This document shows, in pieces, positions 1-7,008 of a DNA stretch of 14,253 bases; the first letter of the stretch is position 1; each line of letters starts with the position of its first letter. Made by a program: the position numbers and the translations under genes. The notes beneath the pieces are model-generated. The model was not told the DNA's origin. It ran no database searches and saw only the letters and a program-made list of their open reading frames with translations. The stretch is from positions 1 through 14,253 of the forward strand of contig JAYVSV010000060.1 of the NCBI GenBank assembly GCA_043775015.1, in the 5' to 3' direction. Origin of the DNA: CANJXF01 sp043775015. Its GTDB lineage: Bacteria; Verrucomicrobiota; Verrucomicrobiia; Limisphaerales; CANJXF01.

Positions 1-94
1 TGGCTGGTAGGCATGGCTGAGAATAATCCACCGCCGTTTTCCCAGCTACAATTTCCTTTCAGATTTTTCATGTTTTAGTTTCCGGAGGTGCCCT

Positions 95-397
95 TTATAG
101 CTCCGCGATAAACCAATCCTCGACTCGCTTTCGCGCCCAGGGAGTTTTCCGCAGAAACGTGAGGCTCGATTTTACGCTGGGGTTGTTGAGGAAACAGCCC
201 ACGGGAATGTGGCGTCCCATCTCGGCCCACCCGTGTCGCTCTGCTAATGTGCTGACGATTTTTTCGAGCGTGATGCCGTGAAGCGGATCACGCGGATGCA
301 CGCGTTCACTTCCGTTTGTGCCTGCGGTCATGGGCGGCACCGAACCGGCTTGGTTCGCTTCAGATTTCGGGATCGATGGATCGGAAGATGATTCCAT
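95..397 (-). CDS. VF530-family (DUF2132) small DNA-binding protein
   Basis: This is a 100-residue protein. The C-terminal two thirds (about residues 37-100) match the VF530 family, a small helical domain described as DNA-binding: I recognise DPLHGITLEKIV, then the GW..MG..IP stretch, then the hallmark CFLNNPSVKSSLTFLRKTPWAR. The first ~36 residues are Ser/Pro/Gly-rich and probably disordered; they are an extension relative to the compact family core. The ATG lies at 397-395 with no clear Shine-Dalgarno site. It sits 42 bp downstream of the ABC-F gene on the same strand, so co-transcription is likely but there is no obvious functional link. Family identity is secure from the motif; the cellular role is unknown. 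Confidence 0.88.
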   Translation of the reverse strand: MESSSDPSIPKSEANQAGSVPPMTAGTNGSERVHPRDPLHGITLEKIVSTLAERHGWAEMGRHIPVGCFLNNPSVKSSLTFLRKTPWARKRVEDWFIAEL

Positions 398-439
398 AAT
401 GTGACTTATTAATTCAAGCGTAGTGACTGATCACACTTG

Positions 440-2050
440 TCAACCTGCCGTGAGCGCGGCTCGTGCATCGTCAAGCGCTCCAGTTTTTTCGAGAAAATAA
501 TCGTATCCATCGACATAAGGTGTGACCTGGCCAGCGTTGACGTGGAGAACCTTGGTCGCGAGTTTCCGAATAAAATGCACATCGTGGGAGATGAAAACCA
601 GCGTGCCTTCGTAGCGCTCCAAGGCAAGCGTCAGCGACTCGACGGTGTGGATGTCGAGGTGCGTTGTTGGCTCATCCATGAGAAGTAGGTTTGGCGGATC
701 AACCAGAAACTTGATCAGGTTGAGTCTGCTTTTCTCCCCACCGCTGAGAACGGCAGTCAGCTTGTAAATATCGTCTTTGCGGAACATGAACGAGCCAAGC
801 ACGGCCCGCGCTTCGTCCTCGCGCATGAGCGGCGCACTGGCCATAACTTCTTCGAGAACCGTCCGTTCGGGATTCAACGTGTCGGCGCGATGCTGGCTGA
901 AGTAACCAATCTTTGCATTGTGACCGAGATCGCGTTCGCCTTTTTGAAAACCTACGACGCCAGCCAAAATTTTCAGCAGGGTCGATTTGCCCGCTCCGTT
1001 GGGTCCAACCAACACTGTGCGCTCGCCGCGTTCCACCGTGAGATCAAGTCCCTGGTAAACTTTGTTTGAGCCGTAAGCCATGTGAATTCCCTCCAGCGAA
1101 ACGGCCCGCTGTCCTCCGCGTGGCGGCTGGGGAATTTGAAAGCGGAACGGTTTGCGCGGCGCCACCGGTTTTTCGATGAGTTCGAGCCGTTCGATTTGCT
1201 TGAGTTTGCTCATCGCCTGTGACGCCTTGGACGGCACGGCGCGAAAGCGGTCCGCGAATTCCTGCAATGCTTGAATTTCTTTCTGCTGATTTTTGTGCGC
1301 CGCCAATTGTTGTTCGTATCTTTTCTCCCGCTCTTCGAGGTAATCCGAGTAGTTGCCGGTGTAGGCAATCAGCTTCCTCTCCGAAATTTCATGCACCTGG
1401 CCAACGACCTCGTCCATGAATTGGCGGTCATGCGAAATTAACAGCAGCGCACCGGAATAATTCTTCAAATAGTTTTGCAACCAAAGTAGCGAAAGCAAAT
1501 CGAGATGGTTCGTCGGCTCGTCCAACAGGAGCAGATCCGGCTCCATCACCAGCAATCGGGCAAGGCGCGCGCGCATGATCCAGCCGCCGCTCATCTCCCG
1601 CGCTTTCCGGTCGAAGTCCGTGTCGCGATAACCCAATCCGCGCAACATTTTCTTCGCTTTCGTTTCCACCTGTGGATCGTTCAACGCTTCGTGTTTGGCG
1701 TGCGCTTCCATGTATTCCGCCTCGGCGACGGCACCCGCAGATTCCAATTCGTGCAACCGCTTTTCCAAACGCGGCAGTTCATCCACTCGACCGGTCGCGA
1801 CATCCAACACGGTTTCGTCGCCCTGCGCTTCGCCTTCTTGCGGGAGGTGGCCGACCATTGTCCACTCATCGCGCGCGACGGTTCCTTCATCGGGCAATTT
1901 CTCTTTGAGAATGATGGAGAAGAGCGTCGTTTTTCCGGCGCCATTCGGTCCCACGAGCGCGACGCGGTCGCTGTAGTTCACTTGAAACGACGCGTTCTCA
2001 AACAGCGTTCGCCCGCCGAGGGCCATTTTTAAATCTTTTATTGTGAGCAT
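440..2050 (-). CDS. ABC-F family ATPase (translation-associated, soluble)
   Basis: This is a 536-residue soluble protein with two ABC ATPase domains and no membrane segment, the layout of ABC-F proteins that act on the ribosome rather than in transport. Domain 1 has Walker A GPNGAGKT (34-41), signature MSGGW (153-157), Walker B LLLLDEP (173-179) and the TNHLD D-loop. A charged helical linker (about 236-300) follows, the PtIM-like region. Domain 2 has Walker A at 349-356, signature LSGGEK (435-440) and Walker B LLLMDEP (455-461). The start is the first ATG (2050-2048), which opens directly on the MLTIKDL strand. An upstream extension to a TTG at 2185 adds 45 residues of non-family sequence and was not used. 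The second D-loop reads TTHLD instead of the usual TNHLD. The sequence alone does not separate a housekeeping factor from an antibiotic-resistance ABC-F. Confidence 0.93.
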   Translation of the reverse strand: MLTIKDLKMALGGRTLFENASFQVNYSDRVALVGPNGAGKTTLFSIILKEKLPDEGTVARDEWTMVGHLPQEGEAQGDETVLDVATGRVDELPRLEKRLHELESAGAVAEAEYMEAHAKHEALNDPQVETKAKKMLRGLGYRDTDFDRKAREMSGGWIMRARLARLLVMEPDLLLLDEPTNHLDLLSLLWLQNYLKNYSGALLLISHDRQFMDEVVGQVHEISERKLIAYTGNYSDYLEEREKRYEQQLAAHKNQQKEIQALQEFADRFRAVPSKASQAMSKLKQIERLELIEKPVAPRKPFRFQIPQPPRGGQRAVSLEGIHMAYGSNKVYQGLDLTVERGERTVLVGPNGAGKSTLLKILAGVVGFQKGERDLGHNAKIGYFSQHRADTLNPERTVLEEVMASAPLMREDEARAVLGSFMFRKDDIYKLTAVLSGGEKSRLNLIKFLVDPPNLLLMDEPTTHLDIHTVESLTLALERYEGTLVFISHDVHFIRKLATKVLHVNAGQVTPYVDGYDYFLEKTGALDDARAALTAG

Positions 2051-2290
2051 GAAATCAAGGTGATGGCCGGCGATTGATTCCTGTCCGCAACGGAGAAAAG
2101 CTACGTTCGGTTTGCGGATCCGGGAATTAGTCTTACCTGCGGCAACACGAGCGGGAGAGAGTAATCCAAGAGCACTTTCCGTCAATGGGCTATTTTAGGT
2201 TGGGATGTGCGTTAGCGCTCATGCGAATTCTTCATTTGCACTGTTTGCTTCAATTCGTAATCTTGGCCACGTGCTGGACGAAGTTGTATT
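2051..2290. other. Divergent intergenic region
   Basis: These 240 bp separate the minus-strand ABC-F gene from the plus-strand ureide cluster, so promoters for both should lie here. On the plus strand a very weak sigma70-like pair, TTGCAC (2236-2241) and TAATCT (2258-2263) with a 16-bp spacer, stands upstream of the small membrane gene. I see no strong palindromic operator, riboswitch or terminator. Confidence 0.4.
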
Positions 2291-2503
2291 ATGAAAAATC
2301 TGAAGACTCTCGTAATCGTCGCGGCTTGGGTTGTTCTCAGCATTTGTGTTTACGTTTTCCTGATGGGCAACGAGGTCTTTTCCGGTCAATTCAAAAATGA
2401 TGGCCTCAGTTGGTATTTTCTGGCCAAAGGAATTTTTTGTTCGTTGTCCCTTTACCTATCGGTTCGACTTCTCGAAGTAATTTCAGAAAAGAGCGGAAAA
2501 TAA
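2291..2503 (+). CDS. Small two-TM membrane protein, first gene of the ureide cluster
   Basis: This predicted protein has 70 residues and I do not recognise its family. It has a short basic N-terminus (MKNLK), a hydrophobic helix at about residues 6-25 (VIVAAWVVLSICVYVFLM), a polar loop (about 26-42), and a second hydrophobic stretch at about 43-62, then a charged tail ending SEKSGK. This suggests a two-helix inner-membrane protein. It ends 7 bp before the hydroxyisourate hydrolase start and runs in the same direction, so it is probably the first gene of the operon. Its size and position would fit an accessory or coupling protein, but nothing in the sequence shows a catalytic or transport role. 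No strong ribosome site precedes the ATG. The order small ORF then tightly packed enzymes supports it being real. Confidence 0.62.
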   Translation: MKNLKTLVIVAAWVVLSICVYVFLMGNEVFSGQFKNDGLSWYFLAKGIFCSLSLYLSVRLLEVISEKSGK

Positions 2504-2510
2504 TTTTTCT

Positions 2511-2867
2511 ATGCCAGCCAAACTCAGCACGCACGTCCTCGATACCGCAAACGGCCGTCCCGCGAGTGGAATGCAAATTGAGCTTTGGCTGATTTTCAAC
2601 GGACAGCAGAGCTTGCTCAAAAAAGTTTTCACGAACGACGACGGGCGCACCGACCAACCGCTTCTGAACGCTCAGGAATTAAAGGTCGGCGAATATGAAT
2701 TGGTTTTTTCGGTTGGCGATTACTTCGCGAAACTTTCGCCCCAGAAAACCACGATTCCATTTCTGGGAACGGTTCCGGTTCGTTTCGGAATCAGTGATGC
2801 GAGCGCGTCCTATCACGTTCCTCTGCTGGTTTCGCCGTGGGCTTACAGCACTTATCGTGGAAGTTAA
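2511..2867 (+). CDS. uraH: 5-hydroxyisourate hydrolase (transthyretin-like)
   Basis: This enzyme hydrolyses 5-hydroxyisourate, the uricase product, to OHCU. At 118 residues it has the usual family length. The N-terminal motif LSTHVLD places catalytic His8. DDGRTDQP (43-50) contains Arg46. The C-terminal stretch with YHVPLLVSPW (101-110) contains His102, and the protein ends in YRGS (115-118), the signature that separates hydroxyisourate hydrolases from true transthyretins. No signal peptide is seen, so a cytoplasmic location is expected. Its stop abuts the next ATG directly (TAA at 2865-2867, ATG at 2868), which implies translational coupling with the allantoate amidohydrolase. The usual partners uricase and OHCU decarboxylase are not in this window. 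Confidence 0.96.
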   Translation: MPAKLSTHVLDTANGRPASGMQIELWLIFNGQQSLLKKVFTNDDGRTDQPLLNAQELKVGEYELVFSVGDYFAKLSPQKTTIPFLGTVPVRFGISDASASYHVPLLVSPWAYSTYRGS

Positions 2868-4097
2868 ATGAGTTCTGCCGCCATCGTCATGCAGCGTATC
2901 AATGCGCTCGCGGAAATCAGCGAAGAACCCGATCGTTTGACCCGCACGTTCTGCTCTCCCGCGATGCGCCGCGCCAACGATTTGGTCGCCACTTGGATGC
3001 GTGCTGCCGGGATGTCTGTGCGCGAAGATGTCATTGGAAATGTCATTGGCCGTTTTCCTTCCAAAAATTACGACGCGAAAACTTTTGTAATCGGCTCGCA
3101 TCTCGACACCGTGCGCGACGCTGGAAAATTTGACGGCCCTCTCGGAGTGTTGGTGGCCATTGCCTGCGTGCAACGTTTGCGCGCGCAACAGATTGAGTTG
3201 CCGTTTGCGATCGAAATAGTCGGGTTCGCAGATGAAGAAGGCGTTCGTTACCAAAGCGCCTATCTTGGCAGCAGAGTTTTCGCTGGGAAATTTGATACCC
3301 GCGATTTGCAGCGCACCGATGCGAATGGAATTAAAATGGCGAAAGCGATTCGCGAGTTTGGTGGGAATCCGGGGGCGTTGAAAAATTCACGTGCAAACAG
3401 AAAACAACTTCTCGGCTATGTCGAAGTTCACATTGAGCAAGGACCCGTGCTGGAAAAAAATGGTGAGTCGGTCGGAATTGTCTCGGCCATCGCCGGGCAA
3501 ACCAGAGCCAGGATAATTTTTTCAGGAAAGGCGGGACACGCTGGAACGACCCCGATGAATCTGCGCAAAGATTCATTATGCGCCGCATCTGAATTTATTT
3601 TGTCCGCAGAAAAATTAGCTGGGACAACTTCTGGTTTGGTTGCCACCGTCGGGCAAATCGAAGCCAAACCCGGAGCAAGCAATGTGATTCCGGCGTTGTG
3701 CGTTTTAAGTCTCGATGTGCGGCATCAAAGTGATGCAAGAAGAATGGTAGCCAGGGAAAAGCTTAACCGCACCGGTCTGCAAATTGCCAAGCGACGTGGA
3801 TTAAATATGACTTGGGAGACGGTCCAGGAAACGGCGGCGGTTCCGTGTTCGGCGAATCTTTCAGCGTCGCTTTTGCGGGCGGCGCGTTCGTATCAGAAGC
3901 GCGTGCTGAAACTGCCCAGCGGCGCTGGACACGACGCAGCCGTGCTCGCGTCCATTACTCCCGTTGCCATGCTCTTCGTTCGCTGCAAAAATGGAATCAG
4001 CCATCATCCTGACGAATCGGTGCGAGCGAAAGATGTCACGGTTGCTTTGGATGTTATGAGCGAATTTCTGAAAAGGCTCGCTTGGAAATATGCCTGA
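2868..4097 (+). CDS. allC: Allantoate amidohydrolase (M20 family)
   Basis: This is a 409-residue metal-dependent hydrolase of the M20 / amidohydrolase-carbamoylase group, predicted to convert allantoate to (S)-ureidoglycine with release of CO2 and ammonia. Visible metal-site residues are His78 in GSHLDT, Asp89 in KFDGPLG, Glu123-Glu124 in ADEEG, His188 in EVHIEQGP and His379 in GISHHPDE. The dimerisation-domain motif GKAGHAGTTPM (220-230) and the PSGAGHDA stretch (350-357) are typical of allantoate amidohydrolases and of related carbamoyl-amino-acid hydrolases. The flanking allantoinase and ureidoglycine aminohydrolase decide in favour of allantoate. GGAAG at 2859-2863 could serve as ribosome site. 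It abuts the upstream stop and overlaps the allantoinase start by 8 bp. A second, divergent M20 paralogue lies at 7009-8250. Confidence 0.92.
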   Translation: MSSAAIVMQRINALAEISEEPDRLTRTFCSPAMRRANDLVATWMRAAGMSVREDVIGNVIGRFPSKNYDAKTFVIGSHLDTVRDAGKFDGPLGVLVAIACVQRLRAQQIELPFAIEIVGFADEEGVRYQSAYLGSRVFAGKFDTRDLQRTDANGIKMAKAIREFGGNPGALKNSRANRKQLLGYVEVHIEQGPVLEKNGESVGIVSAIAGQTRARIIFSGKAGHAGTTPMNLRKDSLCAASEFILSAEKLAGTTSGLVATVGQIEAKPGASNVIPALCVLSLDVRHQSDARRMVAREKLNRTGLQIAKRRGLNMTWETVQETAAVPCSANLSASLLRAARSYQKRVLKLPSGAGHDAAVLASITPVAMLFVRCKNGISHHPDESVRAKDVTVALDVMSEFLKRLAWKYA

Positions 4098-5445
4098 GTT
4101 CGACACCATCTTGCGCGGTGGAACCATCGTTACTCAATCCGGGGTAATCCGCGCTGACATCGCGGTGCGCGGGGAAGCGATCGTCGCGATTGAACCGCAG
4201 TTACCCGACTCTGCTCACGAAATTATCGACGCAACCGGCTTGCACATTTTTCCTGGAGTAATCGATTCACACGTTCATTTTAATGAGCCGGGTCGCACCG
4301 AATGGGAAGGGTTCGAAACTGGTTCGCGCGCGCTGGCTGCGGGCGGTGGCACTTTGTTTTTTGACATGCCACTCAACGCCCATCCGCCGACGGTTGATGC
4401 GGAGAGTTTTGATTTGAAACTTTCGGCAGCGCGCAAAACTTCGCTCACTGATTTCGCGTTCTGGGGCGGACTGGTTCCGGGCAACCTCGACAAACTTGAG
4501 GAGTTGAGCGAGCGCGGCGTGATCGGGTTCAAAGCGTTTATGTCCGATAGCGGCATTGAAGATTTTGCCTGCGTCACGGACTCGACTTTGCGCGAAGGAA
4601 TGAAACGCGTGGCGAAATTTAAACAAATTGTCGCCGTTCACGCCGAGAGCGAATTACTCACGAAACGACTCACTGCCAAGTGCATCGCCAATGGCCAAAT
4701 TTCCGTTCGCGATTTTCTGCAATCCCGTCCCATCGCGGCGGAGTTGGATGCAATCCAGCGCGCGCTGGATCTGGCCGGCGAAACGGGTTGCGCATTGCAC
4801 ATTGTTCACGTCAGTTCCGGAGCTGGCGTCGCGCTTGTCGCGGAAGCCAAAAAACGTGGCGTGAATGTGAGTTGCGAAACCTGTCCGCACTATCTCGTGT
4901 TGACCGAAGATGATGTTGAAAAGCTCGGCGCGATTGCCAAATGTGCTCCGCCCCTTCGCCCAAAGTCGGAACAGGATAAACTTTGGAGATACATACAAAC
5001 CGGCGAGATCACCTTGATTGGTTCCGACCATTCTCCGTCGCCGCCGGGCATGAAAATCGATGGAAATTTTTTCAAAGTTTGGGGCGGCATCTCAAGTGTT
5101 CAACACATGTTGCCACTCTTGATTTCTGAAGGTCACGTTCAACGAGACATCGCCCTTCCGCTGATCAGCAAATTGATTTCCTGCAACGTCTCAGAACGTT
5201 TTTCTCTTCCGAAAACCAAAGGCCGGATTGCCATCCATGCCGACGCGGATTTCGCTTTGGTCGATTTGCAGGCGTCCTTTCGCGTGAACAACGAGGAGCT
5301 GTTTTATCGCCACCAACAGACCCCGTACGCCGGACGAACGTTGCGCGGAAAAGTGGTTCGGACGCTTCTCCGTGGCCAAACGATTTTCCGCGACGGTAAA
5401 ATTGTCGCCAAACCTTTCGGTCGTCTGTTAAAACCTGTGCCATGA
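4090..5445 (+). CDS. allB: Allantoinase
   Basis: This enzyme opens the hydantoin ring of allantoin to give allantoate. It is 451 residues long, normal for allantoinases. Cyclic amidohydrolase metal ligands are visible: His61 and His63 in DSHVHFNEPGRT, Lys148 in GFKAFM (the lysine carboxylated in the family), His184 in VHAES, His240 in HIVHVSS and Asp313 in GSDHSP. The HVHFNEPGRTEWEGFETG pattern is characteristic of allantoinase rather than of dihydropyrimidinase or dihydroorotase. The ATG at 4090 overlaps the end of the preceding amidohydrolase gene by 8 bp, and the gene's TGA overlaps the next ATG (ATGA at 5442-5445). This is tight translational coupling within the operon. Substrate stereospecificity cannot be read from sequence. 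Confidence 0.96.
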   Translation: MPEFDTILRGGTIVTQSGVIRADIAVRGEAIVAIEPQLPDSAHEIIDATGLHIFPGVIDSHVHFNEPGRTEWEGFETGSRALAAGGGTLFFDMPLNAHPPTVDAESFDLKLSAARKTSLTDFAFWGGLVPGNLDKLEELSERGVIGFKAFMSDSGIEDFACVTDSTLREGMKRVAKFKQIVAVHAESELLTKRLTAKCIANGQISVRDFLQSRPIAAELDAIQRALDLAGETGCALHIVHVSSGAGVALVAEAKKRGVNVSCETCPHYLVLTEDDVEKLGAIAKCAPPLRPKSEQDKLWRYIQTGEITLIGSDHSPSPPGMKIDGNFFKVWGGISSVQHMLPLLISEGHVQRDIALPLISKLISCNVSERFSLPKTKGRIAIHADADFALVDLQASFRVNNEELFYRHQQTPYAGRTLRGKVVRTLLRGQTIFRDGKIVAKPFGRLLKPVP

Positions 5446-6185
5446 ACGAACTATTTGGATCGACCCGCAATGTTGTCAAAGAGCGTTACGCCTTGCTCAC
5501 ACCCGGCGGTTTTGTCCCGAGCCATCTGCCCGGCTGGAGCAACGTCGTTTCCAACATTCTGATTTCTCCGCGGATGGGCGCAGAATTTTCTCAGTTTTTA
5601 ATTACATTCAACAAAGACGGACGCGGCCACGGGCACACCGGCACGACGGAATATTTTGTTTACGTGATCGAAGGGAAATGCGCTTCGACGATTGGCGGCA
5701 AGAAACAACAAATTGTCAAAGGCAGTTACGTTTACATTCCGCCCGGACAGGATTTTCTTTTTCATCAGGCCAAGGACAAAACGAAACTTCTTATCTTTCA
5801 AAAACAGTTTGAAACGCTCGATGGATTCGAAATTCCAGAAGCTATTTTCAGCCACGAAAAGAATGTCGCTGGCAGCGCGTTCCTTGGAAATGAAGACGCG
5901 CAATTGCAAATTCTGCTCCCGGACAAGCCTCAGTTCGACATGGCGGTGAATATTTTCACCTATCAAACCGGGGCGACTTTGCCCTTTGTTGAAACGCACG
6001 TCATGGAGCACGGCTTGGTCATGATAAGCGGGCAGGGGATTTATCGGCTCGATGCGGACTATCATCCGGTTCAAGCGGGCGATGTGATCTGGATGGCGCC
6101 GTATTGTCCGCAATGGTTCGTCGCAATGGGCAAAACTCCCGCGAGCTACATTTATTATAAAAATGTAAACCGCGCGCCAATGTAA
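5442..6185 (+). CDS. allE: (S)-ureidoglycine aminohydrolase, bicupin
   Basis: This 247-residue two-cupin protein is predicted to deaminate (S)-ureidoglycine to (S)-ureidoglycolate and ammonia. The first cupin covers about residues 50-120 and includes GHGHTGTTEYFVYV and YIPPG. The second covers about 165-235 and carries the expected Mn-binding set Glu184, His186 and His190 in PFVETHVMEH, plus Gln224 in APYCPQWF. The spacing of these four residues agrees with what I recall of characterised plant and E. coli (YlbA) enzymes. The LTPGGFVPSHLPGW segment near the N-terminus is also family-typical. Its ATG overlaps the allantoinase stop. This enzyme matters for the route: it marks the stepwise ammonia-releasing path, as opposed to a urea-releasing allantoicase path. 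Confidence 0.95.
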   Translation: MNELFGSTRNVVKERYALLTPGGFVPSHLPGWSNVVSNILISPRMGAEFSQFLITFNKDGRGHGHTGTTEYFVYVIEGKCASTIGGKKQQIVKGSYVYIPPGQDFLFHQAKDKTKLLIFQKQFETLDGFEIPEAIFSHEKNVAGSAFLGNEDAQLQILLPDKPQFDMAVNIFTYQTGATLPFVETHVMEHGLVMISGQGIYRLDADYHPVQAGDVIWMAPYCPQWFVAMGKTPASYIYYKNVNRAPM

Positions 6186-6248
6186 ATTTACAGCGAAACA
6201 GTCGTTGATTCCCATTAACACCTCGCTATCATCACCACTCAATTACCC

Positions 6249-6920
6249 ATGCTAGCGCCCAAACCAAAGAACGAAGCGAAACGTCTCAACATCCTCTGGC
6301 AATACGATGTGCTCGACACCGTGCCAGAGAAAGTATTCGACGACCTGACCGATCTCGCGGCGACGATTTGCGAAGCGCCGATCGCACTGATTTCGCTCGT
6401 GGACGAAGACCGCCAATGGTTCAAGGCCAAGACCGGCGTCACCATCAGCGAGACATCGCGGGATATTTCATTTTGTGCCCACGCGATTCTCGGGGATGAT
6501 TTGTTTATCATCCCTGATGCGACAAAGGACAATCGATTCAAAAATAACCCGCTCGTCATCGCGAAGCCGAAAATTCGTTTCTACGCTGGCGCGCCGCTCA
6601 TCACGCCGGACGGTCACGCGCTCGGTTCGCTTTGCGTCATGGACAAAGTCCCGCGCAAACTTCGCCCCGATCAGCAACAGGCGTTGCGCGTTCTCGCCCA
6701 TCACGTTGTCTCGCAACTTGAGCTTCGCCGTCACGCACTCGAATTGACCGCTGTCAACCAGTCGCACGAACAGCTCAAAGCGGAACTTGGCCGTGCGAAA
6801 GAGGAAATCCAACGGTTGCGAAAAAATTTGGGACGGTTTCAGTCCGCGAAGCTTTCTGTGACATCGAAATCCGCCGCGCGTCGGAGCGCGGCTGCGGCGA
6901 AGACCAGCCGCAGCGCGTGA
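6249..6920 (+). CDS. Stand-alone GAF-domain protein with C-terminal coiled coil
   Basis: This is a 223-residue protein. A GAF domain spans about residues 25-160, with SLVDEDRQWFKAKTG (49-63) and ISFCAHAI (73-80), a variant usually found at the front of histidine kinases and diguanylate cyclases. Here no kinase, GGDEF or HTH output domain follows. Instead there is a charged helical stretch (about 155-197) that is probably a coiled coil, then a basic Ser/Ala-rich tail. The last 12 residues (212-223) are encoded by the left arm of an inverted repeat, so the original C-terminus may have been replaced. The gene lies 63 bp after allE, with no visible terminator between, and before the ureidoglycolate amidohydrolase. 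A role as ligand sensor for the pathway is possible but unproven. Confidence 0.82.
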   Translation: MLAPKPKNEAKRLNILWQYDVLDTVPEKVFDDLTDLAATICEAPIALISLVDEDRQWFKAKTGVTISETSRDISFCAHAILGDDLFIIPDATKDNRFKNNPLVIAKPKIRFYAGAPLITPDGHALGSLCVMDKVPRKLRPDQQQALRVLAHHVVSQLELRRHALELTAVNQSHEQLKAELGRAKEEIQRLRKNLGRFQSAKLSVTSKSAARRSAAAAKTSRSA

Positions 6921-6987
6921 GAATTTCGAATGCGCCCAAACGCGACGACGTGCTGCGGTTGGTCGGGGACGACACAGCCGCGCTCCG
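6882..6987. repeat. Imperfect inverted repeat (MITE-like palindromic element)
   Basis: The left arm (6882-6918) and the reverse complement of the right arm (6948-6987) start with the same 13 bases, CGGAGCGCGGCTG, and go on to share GACCA.CCGCAGC.CGT with a 3-nt length difference. The spacer is 29 nt. The transcript could form a long hairpin. The left arm lies inside the GAF gene and provides its last 12 codons and stop; the right arm ends 21 bp before the next ATG. I recall similar CGGAGCGCGGCTGTGTC palindromes scattered through Verrucomicrobiota genomes, but could not verify that here. No transposase is encoded. Confidence 0.82.
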
Positions 6988-6999
6988 TGTTTGCCTGGC

Positions 7000-7004
7000 G
7001 GGAG
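7000..7004 (+). promoter_or_regulatory. Shine-Dalgarno site deciding the start at 7009
   Basis: GGGAG lies 4 nt before the ATG at 7009. It favours this start over the in-frame TTG at 6991, whose reading would run through the site. Confidence 0.5.
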
Positions 7005-7008
7005 TTTT

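Noticed and set aside
1..71. Minus-strand open frame starting at an ATG (71-69) and running off the left edge
   Set aside because: Only 23 codons are visible, no ribosome site precedes the ATG, and the residues match nothing I know; it could be real but cannot be supported.
1505..2032. Long plus-strand frame (175 codons) opposite the ABC-F gene
   Set aside because: It is antisense to a well-conserved ATPase with intact motifs; its composition (Arg/His/Phe-rich) is that of a shadow frame.
2236..2263. TTGCAC / TAATCT as a firm promoter for the ureide cluster
   Set aside because: Both hexamers match consensus poorly; such matches are expected by chance in 240 bp, so it is only mentioned within the intergenic entry.
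2868..5445. Reading the M20 hydrolase and cyclic amidohydrolase as a hydantoin or pyrimidine pathway (hydantoinase plus carbamoylase)
   Set aside because: The HVHFNEPGRTEWEGFETG pattern is that of allantoinase, and uraH and ureidoglycine aminohydrolase are coupled to these genes.
6186..6248. Possible terminator between allE and the GAF gene
   Set aside because: No GC-rich stem followed by a T-run is visible in the 63 bp; continued transcription is at least as likely.
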